A stretch of DNA of 36,350 nucleotides from Bacillus sp. SG-1 (lineage in GTDB: Bacteria; Bacillota; Bacilli; Bacillales; Bacillaceae_B): the NCBI RefSeq assembly GCF_000181495.1, contig NZ_ABCF01000029.1:1-36350 (forward strand). Direction: 5' to 3'. The position numbers and the translations under genes are program-made. Positions 1-8,446 of the stretch are shown piece by piece. Within the stretch, counting starts at the first letter, position 1. The number at the start of each line of letters is the position of its first letter. Under the pieces are notes generated by a model, which was not told where the DNA came from, made no database searches, and was given only the letters and a program-made list of their open reading frames with translations.

Positions 1-981
1 TTTTATTTTTCGGAAAAGACAGAGGCATATCTGAAAGAGGCTGTATTATTCAATGATCCGAAAATCAGTACGACGGCTGCTGTGATCTGCATTGATAAAA
101 ATATAGAAGTCAGTAGTGACATTCTGGAAAAGCATTCAACTAATGTGGAAAGTGCCGGAAGCTTATACTGGGGCTTGGCGGAGAAGAATAAAGAACATCT
201 ATTTCCGGTAAAAGAGAAACAGCCTGTTCTCGCAAAGTCACACTTATTTTCCTATCTTGTAATGTTAAGTGATGAAGAAGGGGAGCCGATGCATATCTTC
301 CCTGAGGACATAAAAGTGGTTGATCGAGTGGACACTGTCAATTCGTATGGACAGCCGCTTCGTTACTATTTCATGAGTTATCTGCATGGTGAAGAGGTCC
401 TGACAGCGTGGGTCGGCGGATATGTCCTCGAGGAGGAAGATGACAGCGCGGAGATGTGGGAAGGGACTTTTACAGATTTTGAGCCCTTGGATGTACGAAC
501 GATTGAAGAACATAAAGAGCTTTTCTTGAAAAAACGGGAAGAAGATCTTCAGGAAAGTGAGCAGGCGGTTCATTTCGAAAGTTCACCCCGTCTTTCAAAA
601 GGCTTATGGTTCTTCTATGCGCTGCTTATCGGCCATTGGAGTAGAGTATTCTATAATGGCATTGATGAAGAAATCTATATTTCGGTGGCATTTACGATTA
701 TTGGCGGTCTGTTGACACTCTTTGAATTGTGGAGGAAAAAGCGCAGACGTGTAGCCATCGTTGGTCGCGAGCTTGTTAAGGAGAGGGGAAAACAGAAGGA
801 AAGTATCCCGTTTCATGAGATTAAAAAAGTCCTTTACGATAAGAAGAGGATCAAGGTTTACAACAAGAGAGATGAGCTCCAACTGACGATTCCGTTGCGG
901 TGGGTGGATTATGATACCTTCTACATTTATCTGGTTGAACACACAGGCCATTTGAGAGAGCAGCCGTATATTGAAGAATGA
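1..981 (+). CDS. Membrane protein of unknown function (5' end outside window)
   Basis: The reading frame is open from base 1, so the gene very likely begins upstream; the GTG at 82 has no convincing ribosome site and is probably internal. I do not recognise the family. About 326 codons are visible. The first two thirds are soluble, charged and acidic. Two hydrophobic segments follow (around bases 601-640 and 680-725), separated by a short polar loop and ended by a basic cluster RKKRRR, which suggests a hairpin membrane anchor with both ends cytoplasmic. The last 75 residues (from VAIVGRELVKER) look like a small beta-rich domain resembling bacterial PH-like tails, but this is an impression only. 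An intrinsic terminator directly follows the stop codon. Confidence 0.6.
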   Translation, partial: FYFSEKTEAYLKEAVLFNDPKISTTAAVICIDKNIEVSSDILEKHSTNVESAGSLYWGLAEKNKEHLFPVKEKQPVLAKSHLFSYLVMLSDEEGEPMHIFPEDIKVVDRVDTVNSYGQPLRYYFMSYLHGEEVLTAWVGGYVLEEEDDSAEMWEGTFTDFEPLDVRTIEEHKELFLKKREEDLQESEQAVHFESSPRLSKGLWFFYALLIGHWSRVFYNGIDEEIYISVAFTIIGGLLTLFELWRKKRRRVAIVGRELVKERGKQKESIPFHEIKKVLYDKKRIKVYNKRDELQLTIPLRWVDYDTFYIYLVEHTGHLREQPYIEE

Positions 982-989
982 TATTGAGT

Positions 990-1022
990 GGATAAGGTGG
1001 AAATGCACCTTGTCCTTTTTTA
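990..1022 (+). terminator. Intrinsic terminator of the first gene
   Basis: A 10-bp stem (990-999 with 1006-1015, one G-U pair) with a 6-base loop is followed by seven T. It begins 9 bases after the stop codon at 979-981. Confidence 0.85.
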
Positions 1023-1040
1023 TTCTTAAAAAACTTTAAT

Positions 1041-1085
1041 ACACTAAAGCACTAAGAGGGACTGTCCCTCTTAGTGCTTTAGTGT
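1041..1085. repeat. Dispersed palindrome, copy 1
   Basis: Perfect 22-bp arms (1041-1062, 1064-1085) around a single T, core AGGGACTGTCCCT. It lies 19 bases behind the preceding terminator and about 60 bases before the sstT promoter. It is one of seven family members in the window; the core is constant while the outer arms differ but stay complementary. Confidence 0.9.
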
Positions 1086-1145
1086 GGTGAAGTATCGGTT
1101 AGTTATTTCTGAAAATTCCGTGTTTATTTTTATAGGTGAAATTCA

Positions 1146-1173
1146 TTGAAATAAAAATTTAAGTGTATATAAT
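1146..1173 (+). promoter_or_regulatory. Probable sigma-A promoter of sstT
   Basis: TTGAAA (1146-1151), a 16-base spacer and TATAAT (1168-1173). This predicts a leader of about 115 bases before the sstT start, in which I see no recognised riboswitch. Confidence 0.6.
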
Positions 1174-1297
1174 GGTCTTTACCAGAAAGACATTTGTTTT
1201 CGTGGAGTGGATGAGAAGGCGGGTTATATAATGAGCTTCATCTTAGGCGGATGTCAGAAATAAATAGAATATCTTAATCCAGCAGGAGGAATTGTAC

Positions 1298-2536
1298 ATG
1301 AAAAGCATAGTTGAAAAGTGGGCGCAGTTAAGCCTGGTTAAACAAATCATTATAGGGTTGGTCATCGGTATCCTCCTCGCTGTAACGGTTCCGGAAGCTG
1401 CAAAACATTTAGCCATTTTAGGTTCGTTATTTGTTGGTGCGTTGAAAGCCATTGCTCCTGTATTGGTCCTGTTCTTGGTTATGTCGGCGATCGTTCAGCA
1501 TAAGCGGGGAAGCCAAACGAATATGAAATCTATTATTCTCTTATATCTGTCAGGGACTTTTTTAGCAGGGTTGGTCGCTGTAATAGTCAGCTTTATTTTC
1601 CCTGTAAGCCTTACTCTTACAGAAGGAGCTGAAGAAATGACAGCGCCCGGCGGGGTTGCAGAAGTACTCAAAGCCTTGTTGCTGAATGTTGTCGATAACC
1701 CATTCAATGCCGTTGCGAATGCCAACTATATCGGGATTTTGGCCTGGGCAGTCTTGCTTGGTGTGGCATTGAAAAATGCGGCAGATTCCACAAAAGGAAT
1801 GATTACTAATCTTTCGGAAGCTGTTTCGAAGATTGTTACATGGGTCATAAAATTTGCTCCATTAGGAATTATGGGACTGGTTATTGAATCCGTTACTTCC
1901 AATGGCCTCGAGGGACTCTTAAGCTATGGGAAACTGCTTGCCGTCTTGATCGGCTGTATGGTGCTGGTGGCGCTGGTAGTCAACCCGGCTATTGTATTTG
2001 TTCTGATGAAGCGGAATCCTTATCCGCTTGTGTTTAAGAGTTTGAGGGAAAGCGGCATTACAGCTTTCTTTACACGCAGTTCTGCTGCAAATATTCCAGT
2101 TAATATGAGAGTGTGTGAAGATCTTGGGTTGAATAAGGATAGTTATTCAGTTTCCATTCCGCTGGGTGCAACCATCAATATGACCGGCGCAGCTGTGACG
2201 ATAACAGTCTTGACACTCGCGGCCGTTCATACGCTTGGCATCACAGTGGACATTCCGACCGCAATTATCCTCAGCGTAGTGGCAGCCGTATCGGCGTGCG
2301 GAGCTTCAGGGGTGGCCGGTGGCTCGTTACTGCTGATTCCGTTGGCTTGCAGCTTATTCGGAATTCCCGCTGATATCGCAATGCAGGTTGTAGGTGTCGG
2401 CTTTATCATCGGAGTTTTACAGGATTCTTTTGAGACGGCCTTGAACTCTTCGACGGATGTCCTCTTCACTGCAGCAAGTGAGTTTAAACAGTGGGAGAAA
2501 GAAGGAAAAATCGTTACAATTAAGAAACCGGCATAA
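1298..2536 (+). CDS. sstT: Serine/threonine:Na+ symporter SstT
   Basis: Sodium-coupled importer of serine and threonine in the cytoplasmic membrane, dicarboxylate/amino acid:cation symporter family. The 412-residue length is usual for SstT. The sequence is hydrophobic throughout, with the signature [12 protein letters not shown] near residue 257 and [14 protein letters not shown] near 286; these lie in the re-entrant loop and unwound helix that carry substrate and Na+ in this family. The ATG at 1298 is preferred over an in-frame TTG at 1292 because the ribosome site GCAGGAGGA ends 7 bases before it. The gene is monocistronic: promoter about 125 bases upstream, intrinsic terminator directly after the stop. 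Confidence 0.93.
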   Translation: MKSIVEKWAQLSLVKQIIIGLVIGILLAVTVPEAAKHLAILGSLFVGALKAIAPVLVLFLVMSAIVQHKRGSQTNMKSIILLYLSGTFLAGLVAVIVSFIFPVSLTLTEGAEEMTAPGGVAEVLKALLLNVVDNPFNAVANANYIGILAWAVLLGVALKNAADSTKGMITNLSEAVSKIVTWVIKFAPLGIMGLVIESVTSNGLEGLLSYGKLLAVLIGCMVLVALVVNPAIVFVLMKRNPYPLVFKSLRESGITAFFTRSSAANIPVNMRVCEDLGLNKDSYSVSIPLGATINMTGAAVTITVLTLAAVHTLGITVDIPTAIILSVVAAVSACGASGVAGGSLLLIPLACSLFGIPADIAMQVVGVGFIIGVLQDSFETALNSSTDVLFTAASEFKQWEKEGKIVTIKKPA

Positions 2537-2570
2537 ATAGAAGGGACAATGACCTTGTCCCTTCTATTTT
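2537..2570 (+). terminator. Intrinsic terminator of sstT
   Basis: A 13-bp perfect stem (2537-2549 with 2555-2567) with loop TGACC and a T run, immediately after the sstT stop codon. Confidence 0.88.
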
Positions 2571-2578
2571 GAATATTG

Positions 2579-2641
2579 CACTTTAACACACTACCGCACT
2601 AAGAGGGACAGTCCCTCTTAGTGCGGTAGTGTGTTAAAGTG
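2579..2641. repeat. Dispersed palindrome, copy 2 (longest)
   Basis: Perfect 31-bp arms (2579-2609, 2611-2641) around a single A, core AGGGACAGTCCCT. It begins 8 bases after the sstT terminator. This is the longest uninterrupted copy in the window; its outer arms (CTTTAACACACTACCGC) differ from copy 1 yet remain fully complementary. Confidence 0.92.
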
Positions 2642-2679
2642 TTTTATAATAGATAGAGAGAAAGAAAGCGGGTGATAAG

Positions 2680-3507
2680 GTGAAACCAGAACTGAAGGAC
2701 ATTGTTTCCAAGACGATTTTAACGCCAGGCAAAGGAGCGATCGATAACTTCACTCATTCGTTGAACCCCTATGCGGGCTGCGTGTTTGGCTGCAAGTATT
2801 GTTATGTCAGGCAGATGCCGATCTCTCTTTTTCGCGAACAGGAATGGGGAACTTGGGTGGACATCAAAACCAATGCTGTTGAGATACTCAGAAAGGACCT
2901 CATCAAAGCGAAGAAAAAAGGCCCGGTGACGCTGTTCATGTCTTCTTCAACGGACCCTTATCAGCCTATCGAACATGAAACACGGTTAACGAGGAGTCTG
3001 TTGGAGCTAATGCTGGAAACCCAGCCGGATTTCATACATTTACAAACGAGGTCTCCCTTGGTGAAGCGGGACATTGATCTTTTTAAACAATTCGGAGATA
3101 AAATCCGGATATCCATGACGATTGAAACCGATAAAGAAGAGGTACGGAAGGCGTTCTCGCCGGCTGCTCCGCCAATTCCCGCAAGAATGGCCGCCTTGAA
3201 AGAGATCACGGAAGCCGGCATCATGACGCAGGCGACGATTGCCCCGCTGCTTCCTTGCTCAAGGGAGTTTCCGAGTAAACTGAAGCAAATAGCCAAGCGG
3301 ATTACCATTGATGATTTTTGGATGGGCGACGGAACCGGTGGAAGAAGGACGAGCAAACTTGGAGTCAAAGAAATCTATCGTCAGCTCGGTCTGGAAAAAT
3401 GGTACAACCCAACCGCCTATAAAGTGGTGCTGAAGATGCTGCGGGAGGAACTCCAAGGCAGCGAAATTGATATCGGGGTGTCGAAGGACGGTTTCAGTCC
3501 GGGTTGA
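2680..3507 (+). CDS. Radical SAM protein, SPL (spore photoproduct lyase)-like family
   Basis: A 275-residue radical SAM enzyme of the SPL-like/Rv2578c type, widespread and mostly uncharacterised. Cys34, Cys38 and Cys41 (CVFGCKYC) form the CxxxCxxC motif that binds the [4Fe-4S] cluster used to cleave S-adenosylmethionine. The following segments VTLFMSSSTDPYQPIE and HLQTRSPLVKRDIDLF are typical of this family. It is shorter than genuine SplB (about 340 residues), so thymine-dimer repair should not be assumed. The start is a GTG with a weak GGTGAT-type ribosome site, and no better start is nearby. A dispersed palindrome ends 38 bases upstream. I see no clear terminator downstream, only the repeat element at 3517-3710 in antisense orientation. 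Confidence 0.85.
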   Translation: MKPELKDIVSKTILTPGKGAIDNFTHSLNPYAGCVFGCKYCYVRQMPISLFREQEWGTWVDIKTNAVEILRKDLIKAKKKGPVTLFMSSSTDPYQPIEHETRLTRSLLELMLETQPDFIHLQTRSPLVKRDIDLFKQFGDKIRISMTIETDKEEVRKAFSPAAPPIPARMAALKEITEAGIMTQATIAPLLPCSREFPSKLKQIAKRITIDDFWMGDGTGGRRTSKLGVKEIYRQLGLEKWYNPTAYKVVLKMLREELQGSEIDIGVSKDGFSPG

Positions 3508-3516
3508 CTAAATAAC

Positions 3517-3710
3517 TAAGGCTCTTTTCTTAAACTTTGTTGCTATTTAATATGAATTTCGAAAAAATATAGACATCAATCACACGAATATCCTGGTAAG
3601 CAAGGAAGAAAAGAGCTACTCTCCCTGTTCAGAGAGAAAAACCTAGTAACCAGGGGAAAAATCCGGCACTAGGGATTTTTCCGAAAGCAACAATCTATAC
3701 GAAAACAGCC
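3517..3710 (-). repeat. Dispersed ~190-bp intergenic element, copy A
   Basis: Read on the minus strand this runs from GGCTGTTTTCGTATAGATTG to AAGTTTAAGAAAAGAGCC. It aligns over most of its length with plus-strand 22190-22348; the first 35 and last 25 bases are nearly identical. Copy A holds an extra block that forms a perfect 10-bp hairpin GGAAAAATCC/GGATTTTTCC, and a second small hairpin around CTCTCTGAACAGGGAGAG. There is no open reading frame. The sequence does not say whether it is a miniature mobile element or a structured RNA. Confidence 0.75.
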
Positions 3711-3734
3711 ATAACTAAATAGGACAAAGGTGAC

Positions 3735-3930
3735 TTATCGTTCAAAGAGCAGCATTAACTCCATGAAGAGGGCAAAATCAGAGAGAGTATGTCTCCATAG
3801 GCTTAGGTTGAGGACATGAAAAGGCCTAATTCAAACAGAGCATGTCGCCAAAGAGCGGCTTAGACTATATGAACAATGCTTAAACAAAAAGAGACCATGT
3901 CCTCAAAAAGCTGTAGAGCCTAATGAATAT
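3735..3930 (+). repeat. Degenerate ~50-base repeats in the gap before the LLM oxidoreductase
   Basis: No gene is visible here. Three or four loosely similar stretches follow one another, each with AGAG, then ATGTC(T/G/C)CC or similar, an AAAGAGC/TAGGC block, a TTAG, and ATGA near its end (around 3780, 3838 and 3890). The similarity is weak and judged by eye. Confidence 0.35.
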
Positions 3931-3979
3931 CGATGTTAGGCTGAAAAATGCAAGGAATAATGAAAAGAAGGAGGGAGCA

Positions 3980-5041
3980 ATGGTGGAAAAGTATCGTATC
4001 GATCAAAGCAAAGGATTGGAGTTCGGGATTTACACATTGGGCGACCATCTCCCAGATCCTAATACGGGTGAAAGAATTCCTGCACAACAGCGGCTTCATG
4101 AAATTATTGAATATGCAAAACTAGCGGATCAGGCGGGTCTTGATTTCTTCAGTGTCGGTGAAAGTCATCAGGATTATTTTGCTACACAGGCGCATTCCGT
4201 TGTTCTGTCAGCTATTGCACAAGCGACGAAAAATATCAAAATCGGAAGCTCATCCACCATCATCAGTACATCGGACCCGGTTCGGGTATACGAGGATTTT
4301 GCGACGATCGATCTGATATCAAATGGGCGGGCTGAAATCGTTGCAGGACGGGCCTCGAGGGTGGGCCTGTTTGAATTGCTGGGATACGACTTGAGAAATT
4401 ATGAAGAACTGTATGAGGAAAAATTCGACCTCCTCATGAAAATCAACAAGGAAGAAGTGGTGAACTGGAGCGGCGACTTCCGCGCACCGTTAAAAAATGC
4501 GAAAGTCCTTCCGCGTCCGCAAGGCGGTTCGATGCCGATCTGGCGTGCGGTTGGCGGTACACCTGCGAGCGCAATCAAAGCAGGATATGCAGGGGCTCCA
4601 ATGTTCATGGCTCATCTGGGTGGACCGGCATCCGTCTTCAAACGGACCGTTGATGCCTACCGCGAAGCAGCGCGCAGTAAAGGATTTGATCCTGCACAAC
4701 TGCCTGTTGCCACGGCCGGATTTTTCTATGCTGCGGAAACATCACAGCAGGCGTTAAACGATCTATATCCGCATATCAATGAAGGAATGAAAAAGACGAA
4801 TGGCGGCGGATTTCCGAAACAGCATTTTGATCAAGGCGTAGATCCGCATAACATCATGAACATTGGAAGCCCACAAGAAATCATTGAAAAAATACTTTAT
4901 CAACATGAAATGTTCAATCATCAGCGGTACATTGCGCAAATTGATTTCGGAGGCATGCCATTTAAAAAACTGATGAAAAATATCGAAATTATCGGGACGG
5001 AAATTTTGCCGGCCATCAGAAAATACACTGCGCAAAAATAG
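3980..5041 (+). CDS. LLM-class flavin-dependent oxidoreductase (luciferase-like)
   Basis: A 353-residue bacterial-luciferase-like monooxygenase or reductase expected to use reduced FMN or F420; the substrate cannot be told from sequence. Family marks: FGIYTLGDHLPDP at the N-terminus, AKLADQAGLDFFSVGESHQDYF, KIGSSSTIISTSDPVRVYEDFATIDLISNGRAEIVAGRAS, and MPIWRAVGGTPASA. The start ATG at 3980 is chosen over an in-frame ATG at 3923 because GAAGGAGGG ends 3 bases before it and the 19 upstream residues do not look like family sequence. The gene stands alone; a palindromic terminator lies about 50 bases after the stop and faces a convergent gene. Confidence 0.9.
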   Translation: MVEKYRIDQSKGLEFGIYTLGDHLPDPNTGERIPAQQRLHEIIEYAKLADQAGLDFFSVGESHQDYFATQAHSVVLSAIAQATKNIKIGSSSTIISTSDPVRVYEDFATIDLISNGRAEIVAGRASRVGLFELLGYDLRNYEELYEEKFDLLMKINKEEVVNWSGDFRAPLKNAKVLPRPQGGSMPIWRAVGGTPASAIKAGYAGAPMFMAHLGGPASVFKRTVDAYREAARSKGFDPAQLPVATAGFFYAAETSQQALNDLYPHINEGMKKTNGGGFPKQHFDQGVDPHNIMNIGSPQEIIEKILYQHEMFNHQRYIAQIDFGGMPFKKLMKNIEIIGTEILPAIRKYTAQK

Positions 5042-5093
5042 AATGGGAAGACATTAAAAGTTATTGGATTATCGAATAAAGAAAGACATGCAA

Positions 5094-5132
5094 AAATGCT
5101 TGGAGATATTGCTCCAAGCATTTGCTGCTTTT
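5094..5132. terminator. Bidirectional terminator between convergent genes
   Basis: A 12-bp perfect stem (5094-5105 with 5112-5123) with loop ATATTG. On the minus strand it runs into TTTTTG; on the plus strand the T run is displaced (GCTGCTTTT). It serves the oxidoreductase and the convergent phosphoesterase. Confidence 0.7.
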
Positions 5133-5246
5133 CAAACTTATTTTTCAAAACCGAATCCGCTAGCTTGATCCACCTCGATATCAAGCACATACCTGTCTGC
5201 CGCCCATTGGTGTGCGGAACTCTTCAACTATCTGATAAAAAATGTC

Positions 5247-6167
5247 CTATGACGGTGAAGTCAACTCCAGAATTGTAATTTCCGGAGGGCAATTAAGCCT
5301 CATAGGGAAAAGGCTCAAACCGATTCCGCGGTTTACGTATAGGCTGTTTCCTTCGCTTCCGTAAAATTCATTGATCCATCCATCTGCATGGGATTCTTTA
5401 TTAGATAATAGTTCTTTATACGACCAATCTGCTGTAAAAGGAATCCGGAATTGCCCACCATGAGTGTGACCGGCAACAGCCACGGGTGCAGTATTTACCG
5501 GAAGTTCACTAAAAGCGTCAGGATTATGCATCATAAAAAGTCGGGGGGCTTCTTCCGGGATGTCTTGTAATGTTTCTGGTACATCGACATTACCCGGCCA
5601 CGTTGCTCCCAGCGCACCGAGATATAAAGTGTTTTCATTTTCTTTAGTAAGAGTGATCTCATCCTCTTCTAAAGTAAGGGGCACTGCCTCATTTTGAAGG
5701 ACAGTAAAACCCTCACTGGACAGGATGCCGGCTACACGGTTTGCTTCTTCCTTATTAATCTTGTCATCCGGCTTGGCCATAGCGTAATCATGATTTCCCA
5801 GGGTCGCAAACACAGGAATTTCAGCATCGCTGAGCTCTCCCAGCGCATCGGCTATTATGCCCATTTGCAGCCTGCGGTCATCGGCTGGATGATAGACATA
5901 ATCACCCAGGAGCAGCACCGCTTTAGGTTCTTCTTCTATTATTTTATCAACAACACGAGGGATGACAGAGTCGTTGTCCATCCACATCCCGACTTGGAAA
6001 TCCCCGATAACGGCGATTTCCTCCCCTTCCCAATCTTGAGGGAGGTTGGGGATCTCTGCTTTTTCTCTTTCAACATCGATGATATAAGGCTCAACAAATC
6101 CCCAGCCTAAAAGGAGGATAAGAGCCAGCCCTATAACGATTCCTGTCCTTTTCCAAAAAGTTTTCAA
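5247..6167 (-). CDS. Membrane-anchored metallophosphoesterase
   Basis: A 306-residue calcineurin-like phosphoesterase. An N-terminal hydrophobic segment (about 8-24) anchors it, with the catalytic domain outside. Metal-site motifs in order: GDFQVG (55-60), GDYVY (88-92, Asp89), GNHD (124-127), MMHNPD (His214) and GHTHGG (233-238). The first motif reads D-F-Q where most family members have D-x-H, so one histidine metal ligand is replaced by Gln58. The layout resembles the YkuE-type Bacillus phosphoesterases. The start is a TTG behind AAAGGAG, because the only other nearby start (GTG upstream) hits a stop at once. It lies 48 bases downstream of the PAP2 gene and is probably co-transcribed with it. 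Substrate unknown. Confidence 0.85.
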   Translation of the reverse strand: MKTFWKRTGIVIGLALILLLGWGFVEPYIIDVEREKAEIPNLPQDWEGEEIAVIGDFQVGMWMDNDSVIPRVVDKIIEEEPKAVLLLGDYVYHPADDRRLQMGIIADALGELSDAEIPVFATLGNHDYAMAKPDDKINKEEANRVAGILSSEGFTVLQNEAVPLTLEEDEITLTKENENTLYLGALGATWPGNVDVPETLQDIPEEAPRLFMMHNPDAFSELPVNTAPVAVAGHTHGGQFRIPFTADWSYKELLSNKESHADGWINEFYGSEGNSLYVNRGIGLSLFPMRLNCPPEITILELTSPS

Positions 6168-6215
6168 AAGTAATACACTCCTTTAAAGGAATTCTATGCT
6201 GAAGTACAATATGTT

Positions 6216-6938
6216 TTATAAAATTTCCTTGAAAAACTGACGGGTTGCTTCCATCGGCCGAACGGAATTTTTACTCCGCCACTCGATCCACTCTAAGGCG
6301 ATAAGGCAGAGGGTCAACCAGACTGCGCCGGCCATTTGTCCTGCCAATACATCTGTAGGAAAATGAGCACCTAAATAAATCCTGCTGAGTCCAATCAATA
6401 GAAAAAGAATCACTCCCAGAATGGAGAGGCTCCATTTAGCTGCTGCAGATAGACCGCTCCTTATAATTAAATAAATGATGAATCCATAGAAAATGACGGA
6501 TCCCATTGAGTGGCCGCTTGGGAAGCTGAAACCGACCGCATCAATTTCAGGGTTGATTGAAGGTCGTCCCCGCTGGTAGTAATGCTTCAAGAGTGTGGTA
6601 AGCAATCCGCCAACCCCAATGGATAAAATGAAAAAGAGAACGCCCCATTTATCTTTGAATCTAAACCATAAAAGGAGGACGGTAATAATCGACAGAGTAG
6701 TGACAAACCAAACAGAACCAAGCTCTGTGATTAATATCATAATTTGATCCAGCCTGTCACTTTCAAGAGTGGTTAAGTAATCAATGATTGCTGAATCAAA
6801 GGCTTTCACTTCACTCTCAAGCAATCCTTCTGCTATTTGCGCAAAGGAGAAAATGAACAGACTGGATAGTATGATTCCGACAATTATAAAAAGCACTGGA
6901 AATCCGGCCTTTTTGACTTCCTTCTTAGTAGTCTCCAT
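6216..6938 (-). CDS. PAP2-family membrane phosphatase
   Basis: A 240-residue integral-membrane lipid phosphatase, probably acting on undecaprenyl pyrophosphate or phosphatidate/phosphatidylglycerophosphate. All three PAP2 motifs are intact: KHYYQRGRP (Lys118, Arg125-Pro126), PSGH (140-143) and SRIYLGAHFPTD (Ser185-Arg186, His192, Asp196). About six hydrophobic segments are visible, with the active site on the outer face. The ATG at 6938 is preferred over a start 24 codons upstream because GGAGGG precedes it by 7 bases. It is the first gene of a probable two-gene unit with the phosphoesterase, both acting on phosphoesters at the outer membrane face. Confidence 0.92.
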   Translation of the reverse strand: METTKKEVKKAGFPVLFIIVGIILSSLFIFSFAQIAEGLLESEVKAFDSAIIDYLTTLESDRLDQIMILITELGSVWFVTTLSIITVLLLWFRFKDKWGVLFFILSIGVGGLLTTLLKHYYQRGRPSINPEIDAVGFSFPSGHSMGSVIFYGFIIYLIIRSGLSAAAKWSLSILGVILFLLIGLSRIYLGAHFPTDVLAGQMAGAVWLTLCLIALEWIEWRSKNSVRPMEATRQFFKEIL

Positions 6939-7276
6939 ATTAATCCCTCCAATCGTAATAATAAGAATAGAGCCATAGGTATCCCTTGGCTCTAAAGTCC
7001 CACTTATCAACCTTTACCCGGTGAGTTAGGAGACTAACTAGGATTATTCCATTTTTGCAGTAGAAGTTATTAGTAATTAAAGGAAGCTGGAAGATAATAC
7101 AGAAGAATATGAAGGGGAAAGTAAGTTTATTGAATCAACTAGTACTAATAAAAGCGCATCCATTTTTTGTGCGATTCTTATTGAGGGCAGTGTGAATAGT
7201 ATGATTATAAGAACAAAGTTTATGGAGTTGATCAGTCGTGAAAAGGGTTAGTAAACCAGAGAAAGGAGAATGGTAT

Positions 7277-8392
7277 ATGATGAAGCTCACTTCAACCGGG
7301 AAAGCGATATTATTTTGCTTCCTGGCAGCGGTTCTTGCAGCAGGATGCTCCAGTGAAGAAGCCGGGACGAATAATCAAGAGGAAAATCCGGGTGAAACCC
7401 AGCAAAGCGATAATCAGGCTGAACAAGATGAACAGCAGACAGATGATAACGGGACCGACACAGAAGAGGATGGTCAACAGTCAGAAGATTCCCCAGAAGA
7501 CATGAGCCTTACCAAAGAAGAAGCGGCAGATATCCTCCAACAATATGAAACTACATTTATGGTGGAGACCAATGAAGATGGAACGGTCGAGGCCTATGAG
7601 ACAGAGGAAGAGCTATTATCCCATTTTAAAACGATTATGTCTGATGAGCTGGCACAAACTTATGTCGATGAGTTTTTCAGAGAGGACAGCGGGCAGCTTA
7701 AGATTATCGCAACGGAGCCGCCGGTATGGCTGAATCCGGAAGTTGATTATGAATTTAATAAGAAGAACGAGACCACCTATCACGTCGTTCAAAGGAAAAA
7801 CAGTGAGCTCCGAGGTGACAGGGAGTATACGTTTGAGCTGAAATACCAATCCAATCAATGGATTGTAAGTGAGGTTTCGAGTGAAAAATTAGACCAAGTC
7901 AGCTCTCAGCAAATAAAAGAAAAGGCTGATAATATGCTCCATGCCCTTTTGAAAAAAGACATGGATACCGTGGCAGGCTTTGTACACTCAAAAAAAGGCC
8001 TCCTCATCTCGCCTTACGTCAACCTTACAAAAGAAGATGTGGTATTGAAAAAACAGGAAGTGGCGGGGGTGTATGAATTGAACGAAACCTATACATGGGG
8101 CTACGAAGCTGGCAGCGGGAAGCCGATCGAGGCCACGCCAAAAGAGTATTTTCAACGTTATCAGGATTTTGCCGAGTTCGATAAAGTGATAGTGGATGAT
8201 ATTGAGCAGCGCGGCAATGTGACGATGAATATCAAGGAATATTTCCCGGATTCCCAGGTGGTGGAGTTTTATAAAGACGGTACAGAAGAAAACTCCAACA
8301 TGGACTGGTCCAGTTTATATATTGTCCTCCAGGAAGATAGTGAAGGTGAATGGAAGGCAGTTGCATTGGTAAGCGGGCAGTGGACGATATAA
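7277..8392 (+). CDS. Lipoprotein with acidic linker and C-terminal Bacillus lipoprotein domain
   Basis: A 371-residue secreted lipoprotein. Signal peptide 1-23 ends in AAGC with Cys24 as the lipidation site. Residues 27-75 are a Glu/Gln/Asp-rich low-complexity linker. Two soluble parts follow: a segment rich in mixed beta/alpha character up to about residue 205, then a C-terminal domain with HSKKGLLISPYVN, ETYTWGYEAGSGKPI, RGNVTMNIKEYFPDSQVVEF, MDWSSLYIVL and a terminal SGQWTI. That pattern recurs at the C-terminus of many Firmicute lipoproteins of unknown function. The ATG at 7277 is chosen for the AAAGGAG site 8 bases upstream; an in-frame GTG at 7238 lacks one. The gene stands alone. Confidence 0.82.
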   Translation: MMKLTSTGKAILFCFLAAVLAAGCSSEEAGTNNQEENPGETQQSDNQAEQDEQQTDDNGTDTEEDGQQSEDSPEDMSLTKEEAADILQQYETTFMVETNEDGTVEAYETEEELLSHFKTIMSDELAQTYVDEFFREDSGQLKIIATEPPVWLNPEVDYEFNKKNETTYHVVQRKNSELRGDREYTFELKYQSNQWIVSEVSSEKLDQVSSQQIKEKADNMLHALLKKDMDTVAGFVHSKKGLLISPYVNLTKEDVVLKKQEVAGVYELNETYTWGYEAGSGKPIEATPKEYFQRYQDFAEFDKVIVDDIEQRGNVTMNIKEYFPDSQVVEFYKDGTEENSNMDWSSLYIVLQEDSEGEWKAVALVSGQWTI

Positions 8393-8404
8393 TCTTCATA
8401 CGCG

Positions 8405-8439
8405 ATAAAAAGAAGCTCTAAAACGGGTTTCTTTTTTTG
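8405..8439 (+). terminator. Possible terminator of the lipoprotein gene
   Basis: AAAAAGAAGC and GGTTTCTTTTTTT can pair over about 8 AT-rich base pairs and end in a T run. The stem is weak. Confidence 0.4.
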
Positions 8440-8446
8440 GGGGTGT

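Noticed and set aside
2680..3507. True spore photoproduct lyase
   Set aside because: The radical SAM motif and overall pattern fit the shorter SPL-like group; the length and C-terminal part do not match genuine SplB.
6968..7000. Hairpin AGAGCCA/TGGCTCT upstream of the PAP2 gene
   Set aside because: Only seven pairs with a long loop and no proper T run in either direction.
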